From an uncultured Pelagibacteraceae bacterium (GTDB lineage Bacteria > Pseudomonadota > Alphaproteobacteria > Pelagibacterales > Pelagibacteraceae): a stretch of DNA of 64,000 nucleotides. The first letter of the stretch is position 1. Every line of letters begins with the position of its first letter. The translations under genes and the position numbers were made by a program. The stretch covers positions 24,444-88,443 of the forward strand of contig CABZLS010000004.1 of assembly GCA_902526645.1 (NCBI GenBank), in the 5' to 3' direction. Under the pieces are notes generated by a model. The model had not been told where the DNA came from. It saw only the letters and a list, made by a program, of their open reading frames with translations, and searched no databases. Below, one piece after another: positions 44,401-53,575 of the stretch.

Positions 44401-44522
44401 ACGTGGTTACTTACGGATTAAGTGTACTATCTAAAGAACAACTCATAGCATCAAAACATGCTAAGGAAGCTATAAAAAAATACAAAATTGATAAAGATAA
44501 ACCAATGCCAACAAAATTATAA
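41484..44522 (+). CDS. aceE: Pyruvate dehydrogenase E1 (homodimeric type) with N-terminal lipoyl domain
   Basis: Decarboxylates pyruvate with thiamine diphosphate and acetylates the lipoyl arm. The main part (about 131-1012) follows E. coli AceE: DIDPIETGEWLESL, then INTIPV, RRIRSLIRWNAA and GHIGTFASAATLYDV. The thiamine diphosphate site reads GDGEMDEPES to NCNLQRLDGP. Residues 1-77 are an extra lipoyl domain (LFVPDIGDFENVEVIELL, with the lipoylated Lys42 in ESDKSSVEIP), joined by a Lys/Glu-rich linker at 78-130. It closely resembles the lipoyl domain of the following aceF. The 1012-residue length is about 125 more than E. coli AceE. Its stop overlaps the aceF start by one base. Confidence 0.96.
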   Translation: MTEKLFVPDIGDFENVEVIELLVKEGQHINKNDPVVTIESDKSSVEIPSTFSGIVESIIVKVGDKVSKGDLLLNISSSNKKSAISQDVPKNTENLIQEAENSLKKNEKKITFQQKIKNEKSEIIQVVNEGDIDPIETGEWLESLTDVIQKDGNQRAHYLIKELINKAYMEGANIPYTQNTPYINTIPVSEERKSNGDQNIERRIRSLIRWNAAAMVVRANKKFPELGGHIGTFASAATLYDVGMNHFWRAKNNKFGGDLVYFQGHSAPGMYARAFLEGRLNEKQLDSFRQEVKPGGLSSYPHPWLMPKFWQFPTVSMGLGPMLAIYQARYMKYLINRGLIKDEGRKVWAFLGDGEMDEPESLGAIGLAAREKLDNLIFVVNCNLQRLDGPVRGNGKIIQELEGIFRGAGWNVIKVIWGSYWDQLLANDKTGHLVKTMNETVDGEYQAMKARNGAYVREKFFGKYPETSELVSSLSDKDIWRLNRGGHDPHKVFAAYDKASKNIGSPTVVIAKTIKGYGMGKSGESVNTTHQTKKLDVNDLMYYRDRFDVPLTDQQVKNIEYYKPDQNSPEIKYIKERRLQLGGFIPERTTYAKPIKAPAKDIFDNMKVSTGKKEMSTTMALVRMLTNLLRDKNVAPRLVPIIPDEARTFGMEGFFQKVGIYAHEGQKYEPEDSAQLSSYREEKSGQVLEEGITEAGAMSSWIAAGTSYTNHDLEMIPIYLFYSMFGFQRIGDFAWAGADSQSRGFLIGATAGRTTLAGEGLQHQDGHSHLMASTIPNCVSYDPTFHYELAVIFREGLKRMHEKKENIFYYITTMNENYAHPEMPKDKFCEEGILKGMYKIKEFNKYKKTKIQFLGSGTILREMISAAEILQKEYQIDSEVWSVTSFNELRRDGLEVERYNLLNPDKEPKKSYVEKCLSKTEGPILAASDYMRMNSDQIRPYVNKSFYSLGTDGFGRSDTRKNLRNFFEVDKEHVVTYGLSVLSKEQLIASKHAKEAIKKYKIDKDKPMPTKL

Positions 44523-45787
44523 TGTCTGAAACTGAGATAAGAGTACCTAATATAGGAGATTTTAAGGATGTTGAAATAATCGAAGTTCTTGTTTTGGAGG
44601 GTCAAACGATAAAAAAAAACGATCCCCTTATAACAATTGAGAGTGATAAATCTAGTGTGGAAATTCCCTCTCATTTTGATGGTAAAATTAAAACTTTAAA
44701 AATAAAAGTAGGAGACAAAGTTTCTGAAGGTGATTTAATATTAATTTTAGAAAGTATATCTCAGCCAGGAGAAAAAACACAAAAAAAACCCGTAATTGGA
44801 AAAGAGTTTAAAATCAAAAAAAGTGAGTTTGAAAAATCAGAAAATCGACAAAAAATAATTAGTCAAAGTGACATCATAAATATTTCATCAGCAAGTCCTA
44901 AAATTCGAAAATTTGCAAGAGAGCTTGGTGTAGATATTAATCAGGTTACCGGGAGCGAACGGAAAGGTAGAGTTAGTGAGAGTGATATAAAACTATTTGT
45001 TGCATCAAAATCAAACAATCTATCAAGTAATAAAATTGAAAATAATGAAAAGATAAAACAAGAATATTCTCATTCTGAATTTGGAGAAGTAGAAATAAAA
45101 GATATACCGAGAATAAAAAAATTGTCCTCCAAATATCTAATGAACTCGTGGACTAGTATCCCTCATGTTACTAATCATGATGAGGCAGATATTACTGAAC
45201 TTGAAGAATTTAGAAAATCACTAAAAGATATATACACTGGTGAAAAGAAAAAAATCACTCCTTTGGCATTTATTGTTAAAGCTTTGACAGCATCATTAAA
45301 GAAGTTTCCAAATTTTAATAGTTCAATTGATGAAATAGAAGAGGGAAAAATGACTATCAAAAAATATTATCATATTGGTATAGCTGTAGATACCCCACAT
45401 GGCCTAATGGTTCCAAAGCTCAGAAATGCAGAAAATAAAAATATTAATTTGATAAGTTCAGAACTAAAAAATTTAAGTGATCAATGTAGAAATCTCAAAA
45501 TTGATAAAAAAGAATTGTTTGGTGGATCTATGACAATAACAAGTTTAGGTGGAATCGGTGGGACATTTTTCACACCGATTATAAATTATCCTGAGGTGGC
45601 GATTTTAGGAATTGGTAAATCTGAAAAAAAACAAGTTTTTTTAAATGGTAAATTCGTAACAAGAACGATGTTGCCTTTATCATTATCTTATGATCACAGA
45701 ATTATTGATGGAGCAGAGGCGGCTCGTTTTAATAATGATTTAAAAGAAAATTTAGGTAAAAATTTTGCTTATAAACTAGCAGTCTAA
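44522..45787 (+). CDS. aceF: Dihydrolipoamide acetyltransferase (pyruvate dehydrogenase E2)
   Basis: E2 core of the pyruvate dehydrogenase complex. The 421 residues are a single lipoyl domain (1-78, Lys43 in ESDKSSVEIP), a linker, a peripheral subunit-binding domain (about 120-155, ASPKIRKFARELGVDINQV), and the catalytic domain with HDEADITELEEF and the SYDHRIIDGAEAARF active-site His-Asp. E. coli AceF has three lipoyl domains, this one only one, so the lipoyl domain on aceE may make up part of the number. No E3 gene lies next to it. Confidence 0.96.
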   Translation: MSETEIRVPNIGDFKDVEIIEVLVLEGQTIKKNDPLITIESDKSSVEIPSHFDGKIKTLKIKVGDKVSEGDLILILESISQPGEKTQKKPVIGKEFKIKKSEFEKSENRQKIISQSDIINISSASPKIRKFARELGVDINQVTGSERKGRVSESDIKLFVASKSNNLSSNKIENNEKIKQEYSHSEFGEVEIKDIPRIKKLSSKYLMNSWTSIPHVTNHDEADITELEEFRKSLKDIYTGEKKKITPLAFIVKALTASLKKFPNFNSSIDEIEEGKMTIKKYYHIGIAVDTPHGLMVPKLRNAENKNINLISSELKNLSDQCRNLKIDKKELFGGSMTITSLGGIGGTFFTPIINYPEVAILGIGKSEKKQVFLNGKFVTRTMLPLSLSYDHRIIDGAEAARFNNDLKENLGKNFAYKLAV

Positions 45788-45792
45788 TAAGT

Positions 45793-46683
45793 ATGTCAAA
45801 AACTGTTTCATTATTCAGCGCACTATTGTGTACATTTATTTGGGGAACCACTTTTATTGCACAGGATACAGGCATGGATGATATAGGCCCATTCACCTTT
45901 AATGCTGTAAGATTTTTTGTTGGATTTTTAGCAATAGTTCCTCTTGTTTTCTTATTTGAAGTTAAAAAATTTAAATCAGAGCTTAAATTAGATTCCAAAA
46001 CGTTTATTGTTCTCTCCTTTTTAATCGGTTTGTCACTTTTTTTAGGTTCTGCATTGCAGCAGGTTGCCCTAATTTATACAGATGTGGCAAACGCAGCATT
46101 TTTTACAATTTTCTATGTTCCAATGGTGCCAATAATAATTTTTATATTTAAAAAAAAATCAATACACTGGAGTGTATGGCCTTCTGTTGTTTTATGTTTA
46201 ATTGGTGGCTACCTACTTACAAATTTTTATGATGCAACAGTAAGACTTGGAGATACTCTTGTTATTTTAGGAGCTTTGTTTTGGAGTACACATATCATTT
46301 TTACTGGAATGATAGTCACCAAATACGATTTACCTTTAACTTTAGGTGCAATTCAAACTTTATTAGTAGCTTTATTTTCTTTTATTATAGGATCTATATA
46401 TGAAGAATTTATAATTGAAAATATTTTAAATGAAATAGACTCAATTTTATACGCAGGAATTCTTTCAGGAGGATTTGCTTTTGTTTTACAAATTTATGCT
46501 CAAAAAAATATAACACCCGCCCCAGCTGCAATAATTTTTTCATTAGAAGGTGTTTTTGCAACTATTGCTGCTTGGTTTATATTAAATCAAATATTGGGAA
46601 TAAATAATTTATTAGGATGCTTTTTTATATTATGTGGTGTTTTATTATCTCAATTACTACCTTTGATAAAAAGACCAGCTTAA
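45793..46683 (+). CDS. EamA/DMT-family permease
   Basis: A 296-residue protein with ten hydrophobic helices in two EamA repeats. The first repeat begins SLFSALLCTFIWGTTFIAQD, and the last part includes ITPAPAAIIFSLEGVFATIAAW (regions). This is the drug/metabolite transporter superfamily, whose substrates range from amino acids to drugs and cannot be read here. It follows aceF by 5 bases and its end overlaps the convergent uppP. Confidence 0.88.
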   Translation: MSKTVSLFSALLCTFIWGTTFIAQDTGMDDIGPFTFNAVRFFVGFLAIVPLVFLFEVKKFKSELKLDSKTFIVLSFLIGLSLFLGSALQQVALIYTDVANAAFFTIFYVPMVPIIIFIFKKKSIHWSVWPSVVLCLIGGYLLTNFYDATVRLGDTLVILGALFWSTHIIFTGMIVTKYDLPLTLGAIQTLLVALFSFIIGSIYEEFIIENILNEIDSILYAGILSGGFAFVLQIYAQKNITPAPAAIIFSLEGVFATIAAWFILNQILGINNLLGCFFILCGVLLSQLLPLIKRPA

Positions 46684-47447
46684 AAATAAATAATTAATAA
46701 CAAAATAAAAGAAATAATTAATCTATAAATTACAAAAAAATTTAAAGAAAATTTATTTAGATATTTTAAAAAAAATTTTACTGTTACGTAAGAAAATACA
46801 AAAGCTAAAAAAATAGCGATTATTATTAATATATTCATTTCCAATGACACATTTTTAATATCTTTTAATCCAAGGAAACTTGCTCCAGCTAATGCAGGGA
46901 TAGAAAGTAAAAATGAAATTTTACCTGAGTCGACTCTATTGAATTTTAAAAATCTTGCTGCGGTCATAGTAATACCTGCTCTACTAGCTCCAGGTATTAA
47001 CGCAAGTATTTGAAACATTCCAATAAATATAATAGATTTTACATTAAGGTTTGAATTAATATCTTGATCATTTTTACTTCGATCTGCAAAGTATAAAATT
47101 ATTCCAAAAAATAATGATGCCCATGCAACAACTTTAATATTTCTTAAAAGATAAATTAATTCAGTTGAATGTAGTATATATCCAAAAACAATAAGTGGTA
47201 TAGAACCAATTATAACTAGTTTTAATATTTTTTGATTATGTTTAAGGTCAAATAATTCTTTTCTAAAAAAAAATATTATTGCAAACAAAGAACCCAAATG
47301 TAAGCTTATGTCAATTAACAGCGAATTTGCTTTTAGATCGTATAGGTTCGAAATAATAATTAAATGGGCCGATGAACTTATCGGTAAAAATTCCGATATT
47401 CCTTGAATTGCCGATAAAATGAGAATTTCTATAAAATCTTGGAACAT
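46680..47447 (-). CDS. uppP: Undecaprenyl-diphosphatase
   Basis: BacA-type membrane phosphatase that recycles the undecaprenyl carrier for peptidoglycan synthesis. The 255 residues contain QGISEFLPISSSAHLI and LIPGASRAGITMTAARFL, the two catalytic motifs with Glu, Ser and Arg. Several hydrophobic helices surround them. It is divergent from gltD across a 183-base spacer. Confidence 0.96.
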   Translation of the reverse strand: MFQDFIEILILSAIQGISEFLPISSSAHLIIISNLYDLKANSLLIDISLHLGSLFAIIFFFRKELFDLKHNQKILKLVIIGSIPLIVFGYILHSTELIYLLRNIKVVAWASLFFGIILYFADRSKNDQDINSNLNVKSIIFIGMFQILALIPGASRAGITMTAARFLKFNRVDSGKISFLLSIPALAGASFLGLKDIKNVSLEMNILIIIAIFLAFVFSYVTVKFFLKYLNKFSLNFFVIYRLIISFILLLIIYF

Positions 47448-47550
47448 ATTAGTGTCGTAACTTAAAAAATATGCTTTTAAAACAATTCGATTTAGTCATA
47501 TTAGGTATGCAAAAATTAAAATTTCTATGTTTTTAGCTTATTTTAACAAA

Positions 47551-47577
47551 ATTTAGGTCATATATATTGACCTAAAT
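47551..47577. promoter_or_regulatory. Perfect 10-bp dyad in the gltD-uppP intergenic region
   Basis: ATTTAGGTCA, seven bases (TATATAT), TGACCTAAAT. The two 10-base arms are exact inverse complements. The dyad is centred 67 bases before the gltD ATG. The right arm overlaps TTGACC (47567-47572), a possible -35 with TAAAAA 18 bases on. The other possible -10 is TATATT at 47603-47608. The perfect symmetry with an AT spacer suggests a transcription factor site for glutamate synthase; the protein is unknown. Confidence 0.65.
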
Positions 47578-47630
47578 ATTTCTTTTACAATAAAAAACAA
47601 TGTATATTTTGCTCTAATTCAAAAAAAAAT

Positions 47631-49070
47631 ATGACTGACAAAATGCTAAAATTTGTAAAAATAGGTCAACAAACTCCACCTAAAAGAGAAGTAATCAATA
47701 GAAAAGATGATTTTAATGAAATTTATGATGACTTTATCAAACAAAAAGCGGAAGAACAATCTAGCAGATGTTCCCAATGTGGAGTTCCATTTTGCCAAGT
47801 CCATTGTCCTCTTAGTAATAATATCCCTGATTGGCTGAAATTAACAGCAGAAGGAAGATTGCAAGAAGCATATGAATTATCTCAAAGCACAAATAATATG
47901 CCTGAAGTTTGTGGAAGAATTTGTCCACAAGATCGTTTATGTGAGGGAAATTGTGTTATCGAACAATCTGGACATGGGACAGTAACCATTGGATCGATGG
48001 AAAAATACATCACTGACAATGCCTGGGAACAAGGTTGGGTAAAACCAATTGAGGTAAAATACGAAAAAGATCAAAGCGTTGGTATTATTGGTGCAGGGCC
48101 AGCAGGGTTAGCAGCAGCAGAACAATTAAGAAAGTATGGATATAAAGTTACTGTTTATGATCGATATGATCGTGCAGGAGGTTTGTTAATTTATGGTATT
48201 CCAAATTTTAAATTAGAAAAGCATGTGGTTGAAAGACGAACCAAGCTTCTTAAAGATGGTGGTATTGAATTTATACAAAACTTCGAAGTTGGTAAAGATG
48301 CTAACTTAGAACAATTAAGAAAGAAGCATGATGCAATTTTAATTGCAACAGGAGTATACAAGCCAAGAGAAATTAACTTACCAGGAAATGATTTAGAAAA
48401 CATTTTTCCAGCTATGGAATTTCTAACAGCTTCAAACAGAAAAGGATTAGGAGATAAAGTTCAATTATTTGATAAAGGAATTTTAAATGCAGAAGGAAAA
48501 GATGTTGTCGTTATTGGGGGTGGGGATACCGCGATGGATTGTGTTAGGACTTCAATAAGACAAAAAGCCAAATCTGTTAAATGCCTTTACAGAAGAGATA
48601 AAGAAAATATGCCAGGTTCGGCAAGAGAAGTTGCAAATGCTGAGGAGGAAGGTGTAGAATTTGTTTGGTTATCAAGTCCAAAAGAATTTAAAGGCACAAA
48701 TAAAATAAATAAATTAATTGTTAATCAAATCCAATTAGGAGAGCCCGATGATACAGGCAGACGAAGTCCTCAAGTAAAAGAAGGATCTGAATTTGAAATT
48801 AAAGCTGACATGGTTATTAAAGCTCTTGGATTCGATCCTGAAGATTTGCCATATCTGTTTGATTCTAAAGAGTTACAAGTAACAAAATGGGGAACTTTGA
48901 AAACTAACTTTGATACTATGGAAACCAATATAAGGGGTGTATTTGCTGCAGGAGATATAGTTAGAGGTGCATCACTTGTTGTTTGGGCCATAAAAGATGG
49001 CAGAGATGCAGCTGAAGCCATGAAAACTTACTTAGAGAGCAATGATCAAAAAAAAACAAAAGTAGCTTAA
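47631..49070 (+). CDS. gltD: Glutamate synthase (NADPH) small subunit
   Basis: Flavoprotein that passes electrons from NADPH to the large subunit. The 479 residues have N-terminal iron-sulfur Cys motifs CSQCGVPFCQVHCPL and CGRICPQDRLCEGNC, the FAD loop VGIIGAGPAGLAAAE, a second NADPH loop VVIGGGDTAMDCVR, and AGDIVRGASLVVWAI near the end. A second Met at residue 5 is an alternative start. The stop overlaps the gltB ATG by one base. It is the first gene here, whereas gltB usually leads. Confidence 0.97.
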   Translation: MTDKMLKFVKIGQQTPPKREVINRKDDFNEIYDDFIKQKAEEQSSRCSQCGVPFCQVHCPLSNNIPDWLKLTAEGRLQEAYELSQSTNNMPEVCGRICPQDRLCEGNCVIEQSGHGTVTIGSMEKYITDNAWEQGWVKPIEVKYEKDQSVGIIGAGPAGLAAAEQLRKYGYKVTVYDRYDRAGGLLIYGIPNFKLEKHVVERRTKLLKDGGIEFIQNFEVGKDANLEQLRKKHDAILIATGVYKPREINLPGNDLENIFPAMEFLTASNRKGLGDKVQLFDKGILNAEGKDVVVIGGGDTAMDCVRTSIRQKAKSVKCLYRRDKENMPGSAREVANAEEEGVEFVWLSSPKEFKGTNKINKLIVNQIQLGEPDDTGRRSPQVKEGSEFEIKADMVIKALGFDPEDLPYLFDSKELQVTKWGTLKTNFDTMETNIRGVFAAGDIVRGASLVVWAIKDGRDAAEAMKTYLESNDQKKTKVA

Positions 49071-52000
49071 TGGATAATTATAAAAAAAATTTGAAACTTT
49101 TGACTGAAAACAATGTTTACTCAAAAGATATGGAACACGACGCTTGTGGAGTAGGTGTAATTGTTTCAACTGAAGGAAAAAAATCTCGAAAAATTGTTGA
49201 ATATGGTATTGAGGCTTTAAAAGCTGTTTGGCATAGAGGAGCTGTTGATGCAGATGGAAAAACAGGTGATGGAGCAGGTATACACGTTGAAATCCCAAAA
49301 GATTTTTTTATAGAAAAAATAGAAGTAACTGGGCATGACTATGATAGTTCTGAAATTTGTGTTGGTATGATTTTTCTGCCAAGAAATGATTACTCTTCTC
49401 AAGAAAGTTGTAAAACTATTGTTGAAAGTGAGTTAACAAAAAATAATTTTAGTATTTATGGCTGGAGGCAAGTTCCTGTAAATCCTAAAATTTTAGGTGA
49501 AAAAGCATTTCAAACTATGCCAGAAATTATTCAAGTGTTATTTAAACCTAATGACACAGCTTTGACAGACAAAAATTTAGAGAGAAAAATTTACGAAACA
49601 AGAAAAATCATTGAAAATAAAGCATTCGAGTTATCATTAAATAATTTTTATATTTGTTCAATCAGTTCAAAATCAATCATTTATAAGGGACTATATTTAG
49701 CCGAGGCAATATCAGAATTTTATTTAGATTTAAAAGATAAAAGATTTATTTCGCGATATGCTATATTTCACCAAAGATTTTCGACTAATACAGCCCCTAG
49801 TTGGAGTTTAGCTCAACCATTTAGAGCAATTGCCCATAATGGAGAAATTAACACATATAAAGGAAATAAAAATTGGATGAGAGTGCATGAACAAGAAATG
49901 AGTAGTCCGTTATTTGATGATATAGAAAATTTAAAGCCAGTAATTCAAAAAGGTGTTTCAGACTCAGCCGCATTAGATAATGTTTTTGAATTACTAAATA
50001 AATCGGGTCAACCTGCCCCATTAGCTAAATTAATGCTAGTTCCCGATGCATGGTCAAAAAAAAATAAAACTCTTCCAAAAAATCATCAACAACTATTTAA
50101 TTTTTTAAATAGTACAATGGAACCATGGGACGGGCCCGCCGCCATAGCAGCCACAGATAATGAGTGGGTAATCGCTGCTAATGATAGAAATGGACTTAGA
50201 CCTCTCAGATATGCGATTACCAAAGATAAAATGCTTTTTGCAGGATCAGAAACTGGAATGATAGAATTAAATGAAAAAAAAATTTTGTCCAAAGGAAGAC
50301 TTGGTCCAGGTGAAATTATTGGAGTAAGAATTGAAAAAGGAAAAATTTTTACAAATAATCATATCAAAGATTATCTTGCTAAGGAATTTAAACATTTTAA
50401 TTCACAAATTGTTGATTTAGATGATAAACTACCCATTGCAAATGAGCAAAATTGTTTTGAAGGAGAAAATTTAAGAAGAAGACAATATACTTTTGGAATA
50501 AGCCTAGAGGATTTAGAGCTTATTTTACACCCAATGGCTGAGGAAGCAAAAGAAGCAACAGGTTCTATGGGTGACGATACACCTTTGGCTGTCTTATCTG
50601 ATAGGTATAGGCCACTATATCATTTTTTTAGACAAAATTTTAGTCAAGTAACTAATCCACCAATAGACTCGTTAAGAGAAAATAAAGTAATGAGTTTAAA
50701 AACAAGATTTGGAAATATGGGTAATATTTTAGATTTTGATACTTTAACGAAAGAAAATATTTATGTTCTAAACAGTCCAATTCTATCTAATTCACAATTT
50801 AATAAATTTATTAATTTTTTTGGTAAAAATTCTATAAGTATAGATTGTACATTTGCACAAGAGGAAAATTTATCTGTAGCTATTAAAAGAATTCAGAAAG
50901 AGGCTGAAATTGCAGTAAGACAAGGTATAACGCAGCTTATACTAAGTGATAAAGATCTTTCCTCACAAAAACTACCGATGCCAATGTTGTTGTGCGTTGG
51001 GGCAATAAATACTTTCTTGATTGAAAAAAAACTAAGAGGTTATGTTTCAATTAATGTTCAGTCTGGAGAAGCTTTAGATACGCATTCATTTGCAACCATA
51101 ATCGGAGTTGGTGCTACCACAGTAAATCCTTATTTAGCTTTTGATAGTTTATATCAAAGACATTCAAAAAAACTATTTGGTCAATTCAGTTTTGATGAAT
51201 GTATTCAACGATACATTAAATCTGTTAATGCTGGACTTTTAAAGATTATGTCAAAAATGGGTATCTCTGTTTTAAGTTCTTATAGGGGTGGGTGTAATTT
51301 TGAAACTGTTGGACTTAGCAGAACTATTGTTAATGATTATTTTCCAGGTGTTACTTCAAAAATATCTGGAATTGGTTTAACCGGCATTGAAAAGAAAATA
51401 AGAAAAATTCATAAGGATGCATATGAAAGCACAGAAACTGTTTTACCAATCGGAGGTATATATAGATACAGAAAAAGTGGTGAAACTCACCAATATCAAG
51501 GTAAACTTATACATCTTTTACAGAGTGCAGTTAGTTCAAATTCTTATGATGCGTATAAAAAATATGCACAAGGTATATATAATTTGCCACCAATAAATTT
51601 AAGAGATTTAGTAAATTTTAGAAAAAAGAAATTGGGTCCACCAATTGAATTATCAGAAGTTGAACCCATTGAAAAAATTTTAAAAAGATTTGGTAGTGGA
51701 AGTATGTCTCATGGGGCATTATCTAAAGAGGCACATGAAACTCTAGCTATAGGCATGAATAGAATTAAAGGAGCATCTTGTAGTGGCGAAGGTGGTGAAG
51801 ATGAAAAAAGATTTAAAGTTATGGACGATGGTGATAGTGCAAATTCAAGAGTGAAACAGATTGCTTCAGCAAGATTTGGAGTAACAATAAATTATTTAAA
51901 TAATTGTAATGAAATAGAGATAAAGATTGCTCAAGGAGCAAAGCCTGGTGAAGGAGGACAATTACCTGGATTTAAGGTTACAAATGAAATAGCTCGATTA

Positions 52001-53575
52001 AGGCACTCGACCCCTGGAGTTACTCTTATTTCTCCTCCACCACATCATGATATTTATTCAATCGAGGATCTGGCTCAATTAATTTATGATTTAAAACAAA
52101 TAAATCCGAAAGCTAGAATTGGAGTGAAATTGGTTGCGTCATCGGGTGTAGGAACGATTGCTGCAGGAGTAGCAAAAGCTAAAGCAGACATAATTTTAAT
52201 CTCAGGCCATAATGGTGGAACTGGAGCTACTCCCCAAACAAGTGTGAAGTATGTAGGTATACCTTGGGAAATGGGTTTAACAGAAGCAAATCAAGTTCTT
52301 ACCCTTAATAATTTAAGACATAAGGTTACTTTAAGAACAGATGGTGGCATCAAGACAGGCAGAGATGTAGTTATTGCAGCAATGATGGGAGCTGAAGAAT
52401 ATGGGGTTGCCACAACTGCTTTAGTAGCCATGGGATGTATTATGGTAAGGCAATGTCATTCAAATACTTGTCCGGTTGGTGTATGTACGCAAGATGAAAA
52501 ATTAAGAGAAAAATTTACTGGCACACCAGAAAAAGTAGTAAATTTATTTACTTTTATCGCTTCAGAAGTGAGAGAAATTTTAGCTGAACTGGGTTTCAAA
52601 TCATTAAATGATATTATTGGAAGAACTGACCTATTGATGCAAGTGAACAAAGCTTCACCAAATTTAGATGATTTAGATCTAAATCCTTTATTTGTTCAGG
52701 CAGATCCAGGAAACAATAAAAGGTATTGTGACTCTCAAAAGATAAATGAAGTACCAAAAACACTTGATGAAGAAATTTGGCCTGAAATAGAGAAATCATT
52801 AAATAATTCAGAAAAAATTGAAAAAGAATTTCTTATTAAGAACACAAATAGAGCTGTTGGAACAAGAATTTCTCACTACCTTTATAAAAAATATGGTTAT
52901 GAAAAATTAAATGAAAACTTTCTTACTTTAAATTTTAGAGGTTCTGCAGGACAATCTTTTGGAGCTTTTTCAGCAATGGGATTAAAATTAAATTTAAAAG
53001 GTGACGCGAATGATTATGTTGGTAAAGGATTATCAGGAGCAACAATTGTAATTAAATTATCAGATGAAAGTAATTTAATATCAAATGAAAACACAATTAT
53101 TGGAAACACAGTTCTTTATGGAGCTACGTCTGGTAAACTTTTTGCAGCGGGTCAAGCGGGCGATAGATTTGCAGTTAGAAATTCTGGTGCAATTACAGTT
53201 GTTGAGGGTTGTGACTCTAATGGTTGTGAATATATGACTGGTGGAACAGTTGTAATTCTCGGATCAGTTGGAGACAATTTTGCAGCTGGTATGACAGGAG
53301 GAATGGCATTTATATACGATATTTCTGAAGAGTTTGAAAAAAAGGTAAATTCTGAGTCTGTTGTTTGGCAAGATATTGAAACTGATTATTGGAAAAATTA
53401 TTTAAAAACATTAGTTGTAGAACATTTTAAAGAAACTAAGTCAGAAATATCTAAAAAAATTGTGGATAATTTTGAGAACGAGTTTAAAAATTTTATTCAA
53501 GTTTGTCCAAAAGAAATGATAAACAAACTTGATCAGCCACTAACCTTAAATTCGAAAATAAAAGATGTTAGTTAA
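49070..53575 (+). CDS. gltB: Glutamate synthase (NADPH) large subunit
   Basis: Makes two glutamates from glutamine and 2-oxoglutarate. The 1501 residues are full length. The amidotransferase domain starts with Cys26 in EHDACGVGVIV after a short leader that is probably removed. The central domain precedes the FMN-binding synthase part (SGHNGGTGATPQTSVK) and the [3Fe-4S] motif CHSNTCPVGVCTQ. The C-terminal GXGXG beta-helix runs from about 1250. It overlaps gltD by one base. The 3' end overlaps a convergent hydrolase gene by 8 bases. Confidence 0.98.
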   Translation: MDNYKKNLKLLTENNVYSKDMEHDACGVGVIVSTEGKKSRKIVEYGIEALKAVWHRGAVDADGKTGDGAGIHVEIPKDFFIEKIEVTGHDYDSSEICVGMIFLPRNDYSSQESCKTIVESELTKNNFSIYGWRQVPVNPKILGEKAFQTMPEIIQVLFKPNDTALTDKNLERKIYETRKIIENKAFELSLNNFYICSISSKSIIYKGLYLAEAISEFYLDLKDKRFISRYAIFHQRFSTNTAPSWSLAQPFRAIAHNGEINTYKGNKNWMRVHEQEMSSPLFDDIENLKPVIQKGVSDSAALDNVFELLNKSGQPAPLAKLMLVPDAWSKKNKTLPKNHQQLFNFLNSTMEPWDGPAAIAATDNEWVIAANDRNGLRPLRYAITKDKMLFAGSETGMIELNEKKILSKGRLGPGEIIGVRIEKGKIFTNNHIKDYLAKEFKHFNSQIVDLDDKLPIANEQNCFEGENLRRRQYTFGISLEDLELILHPMAEEAKEATGSMGDDTPLAVLSDRYRPLYHFFRQNFSQVTNPPIDSLRENKVMSLKTRFGNMGNILDFDTLTKENIYVLNSPILSNSQFNKFINFFGKNSISIDCTFAQEENLSVAIKRIQKEAEIAVRQGITQLILSDKDLSSQKLPMPMLLCVGAINTFLIEKKLRGYVSINVQSGEALDTHSFATIIGVGATTVNPYLAFDSLYQRHSKKLFGQFSFDECIQRYIKSVNAGLLKIMSKMGISVLSSYRGGCNFETVGLSRTIVNDYFPGVTSKISGIGLTGIEKKIRKIHKDAYESTETVLPIGGIYRYRKSGETHQYQGKLIHLLQSAVSSNSYDAYKKYAQGIYNLPPINLRDLVNFRKKKLGPPIELSEVEPIEKILKRFGSGSMSHGALSKEAHETLAIGMNRIKGASCSGEGGEDEKRFKVMDDGDSANSRVKQIASARFGVTINYLNNCNEIEIKIAQGAKPGEGGQLPGFKVTNEIARLRHSTPGVTLISPPPHHDIYSIEDLAQLIYDLKQINPKARIGVKLVASSGVGTIAAGVAKAKADIILISGHNGGTGATPQTSVKYVGIPWEMGLTEANQVLTLNNLRHKVTLRTDGGIKTGRDVVIAAMMGAEEYGVATTALVAMGCIMVRQCHSNTCPVGVCTQDEKLREKFTGTPEKVVNLFTFIASEVREILAELGFKSLNDIIGRTDLLMQVNKASPNLDDLDLNPLFVQADPGNNKRYCDSQKINEVPKTLDEEIWPEIEKSLNNSEKIEKEFLIKNTNRAVGTRISHYLYKKYGYEKLNENFLTLNFRGSAGQSFGAFSAMGLKLNLKGDANDYVGKGLSGATIVIKLSDESNLISNENTIIGNTVLYGATSGKLFAAGQAGDRFAVRNSGAITVVEGCDSNGCEYMTGGTVVILGSVGDNFAAGMTGGMAFIYDISEEFEKKVNSESVVWQDIETDYWKNYLKTLVVEHFKETKSEISKKIVDNFENEFKNFIQVCPKEMINKLDQPLTLNSKIKDVS

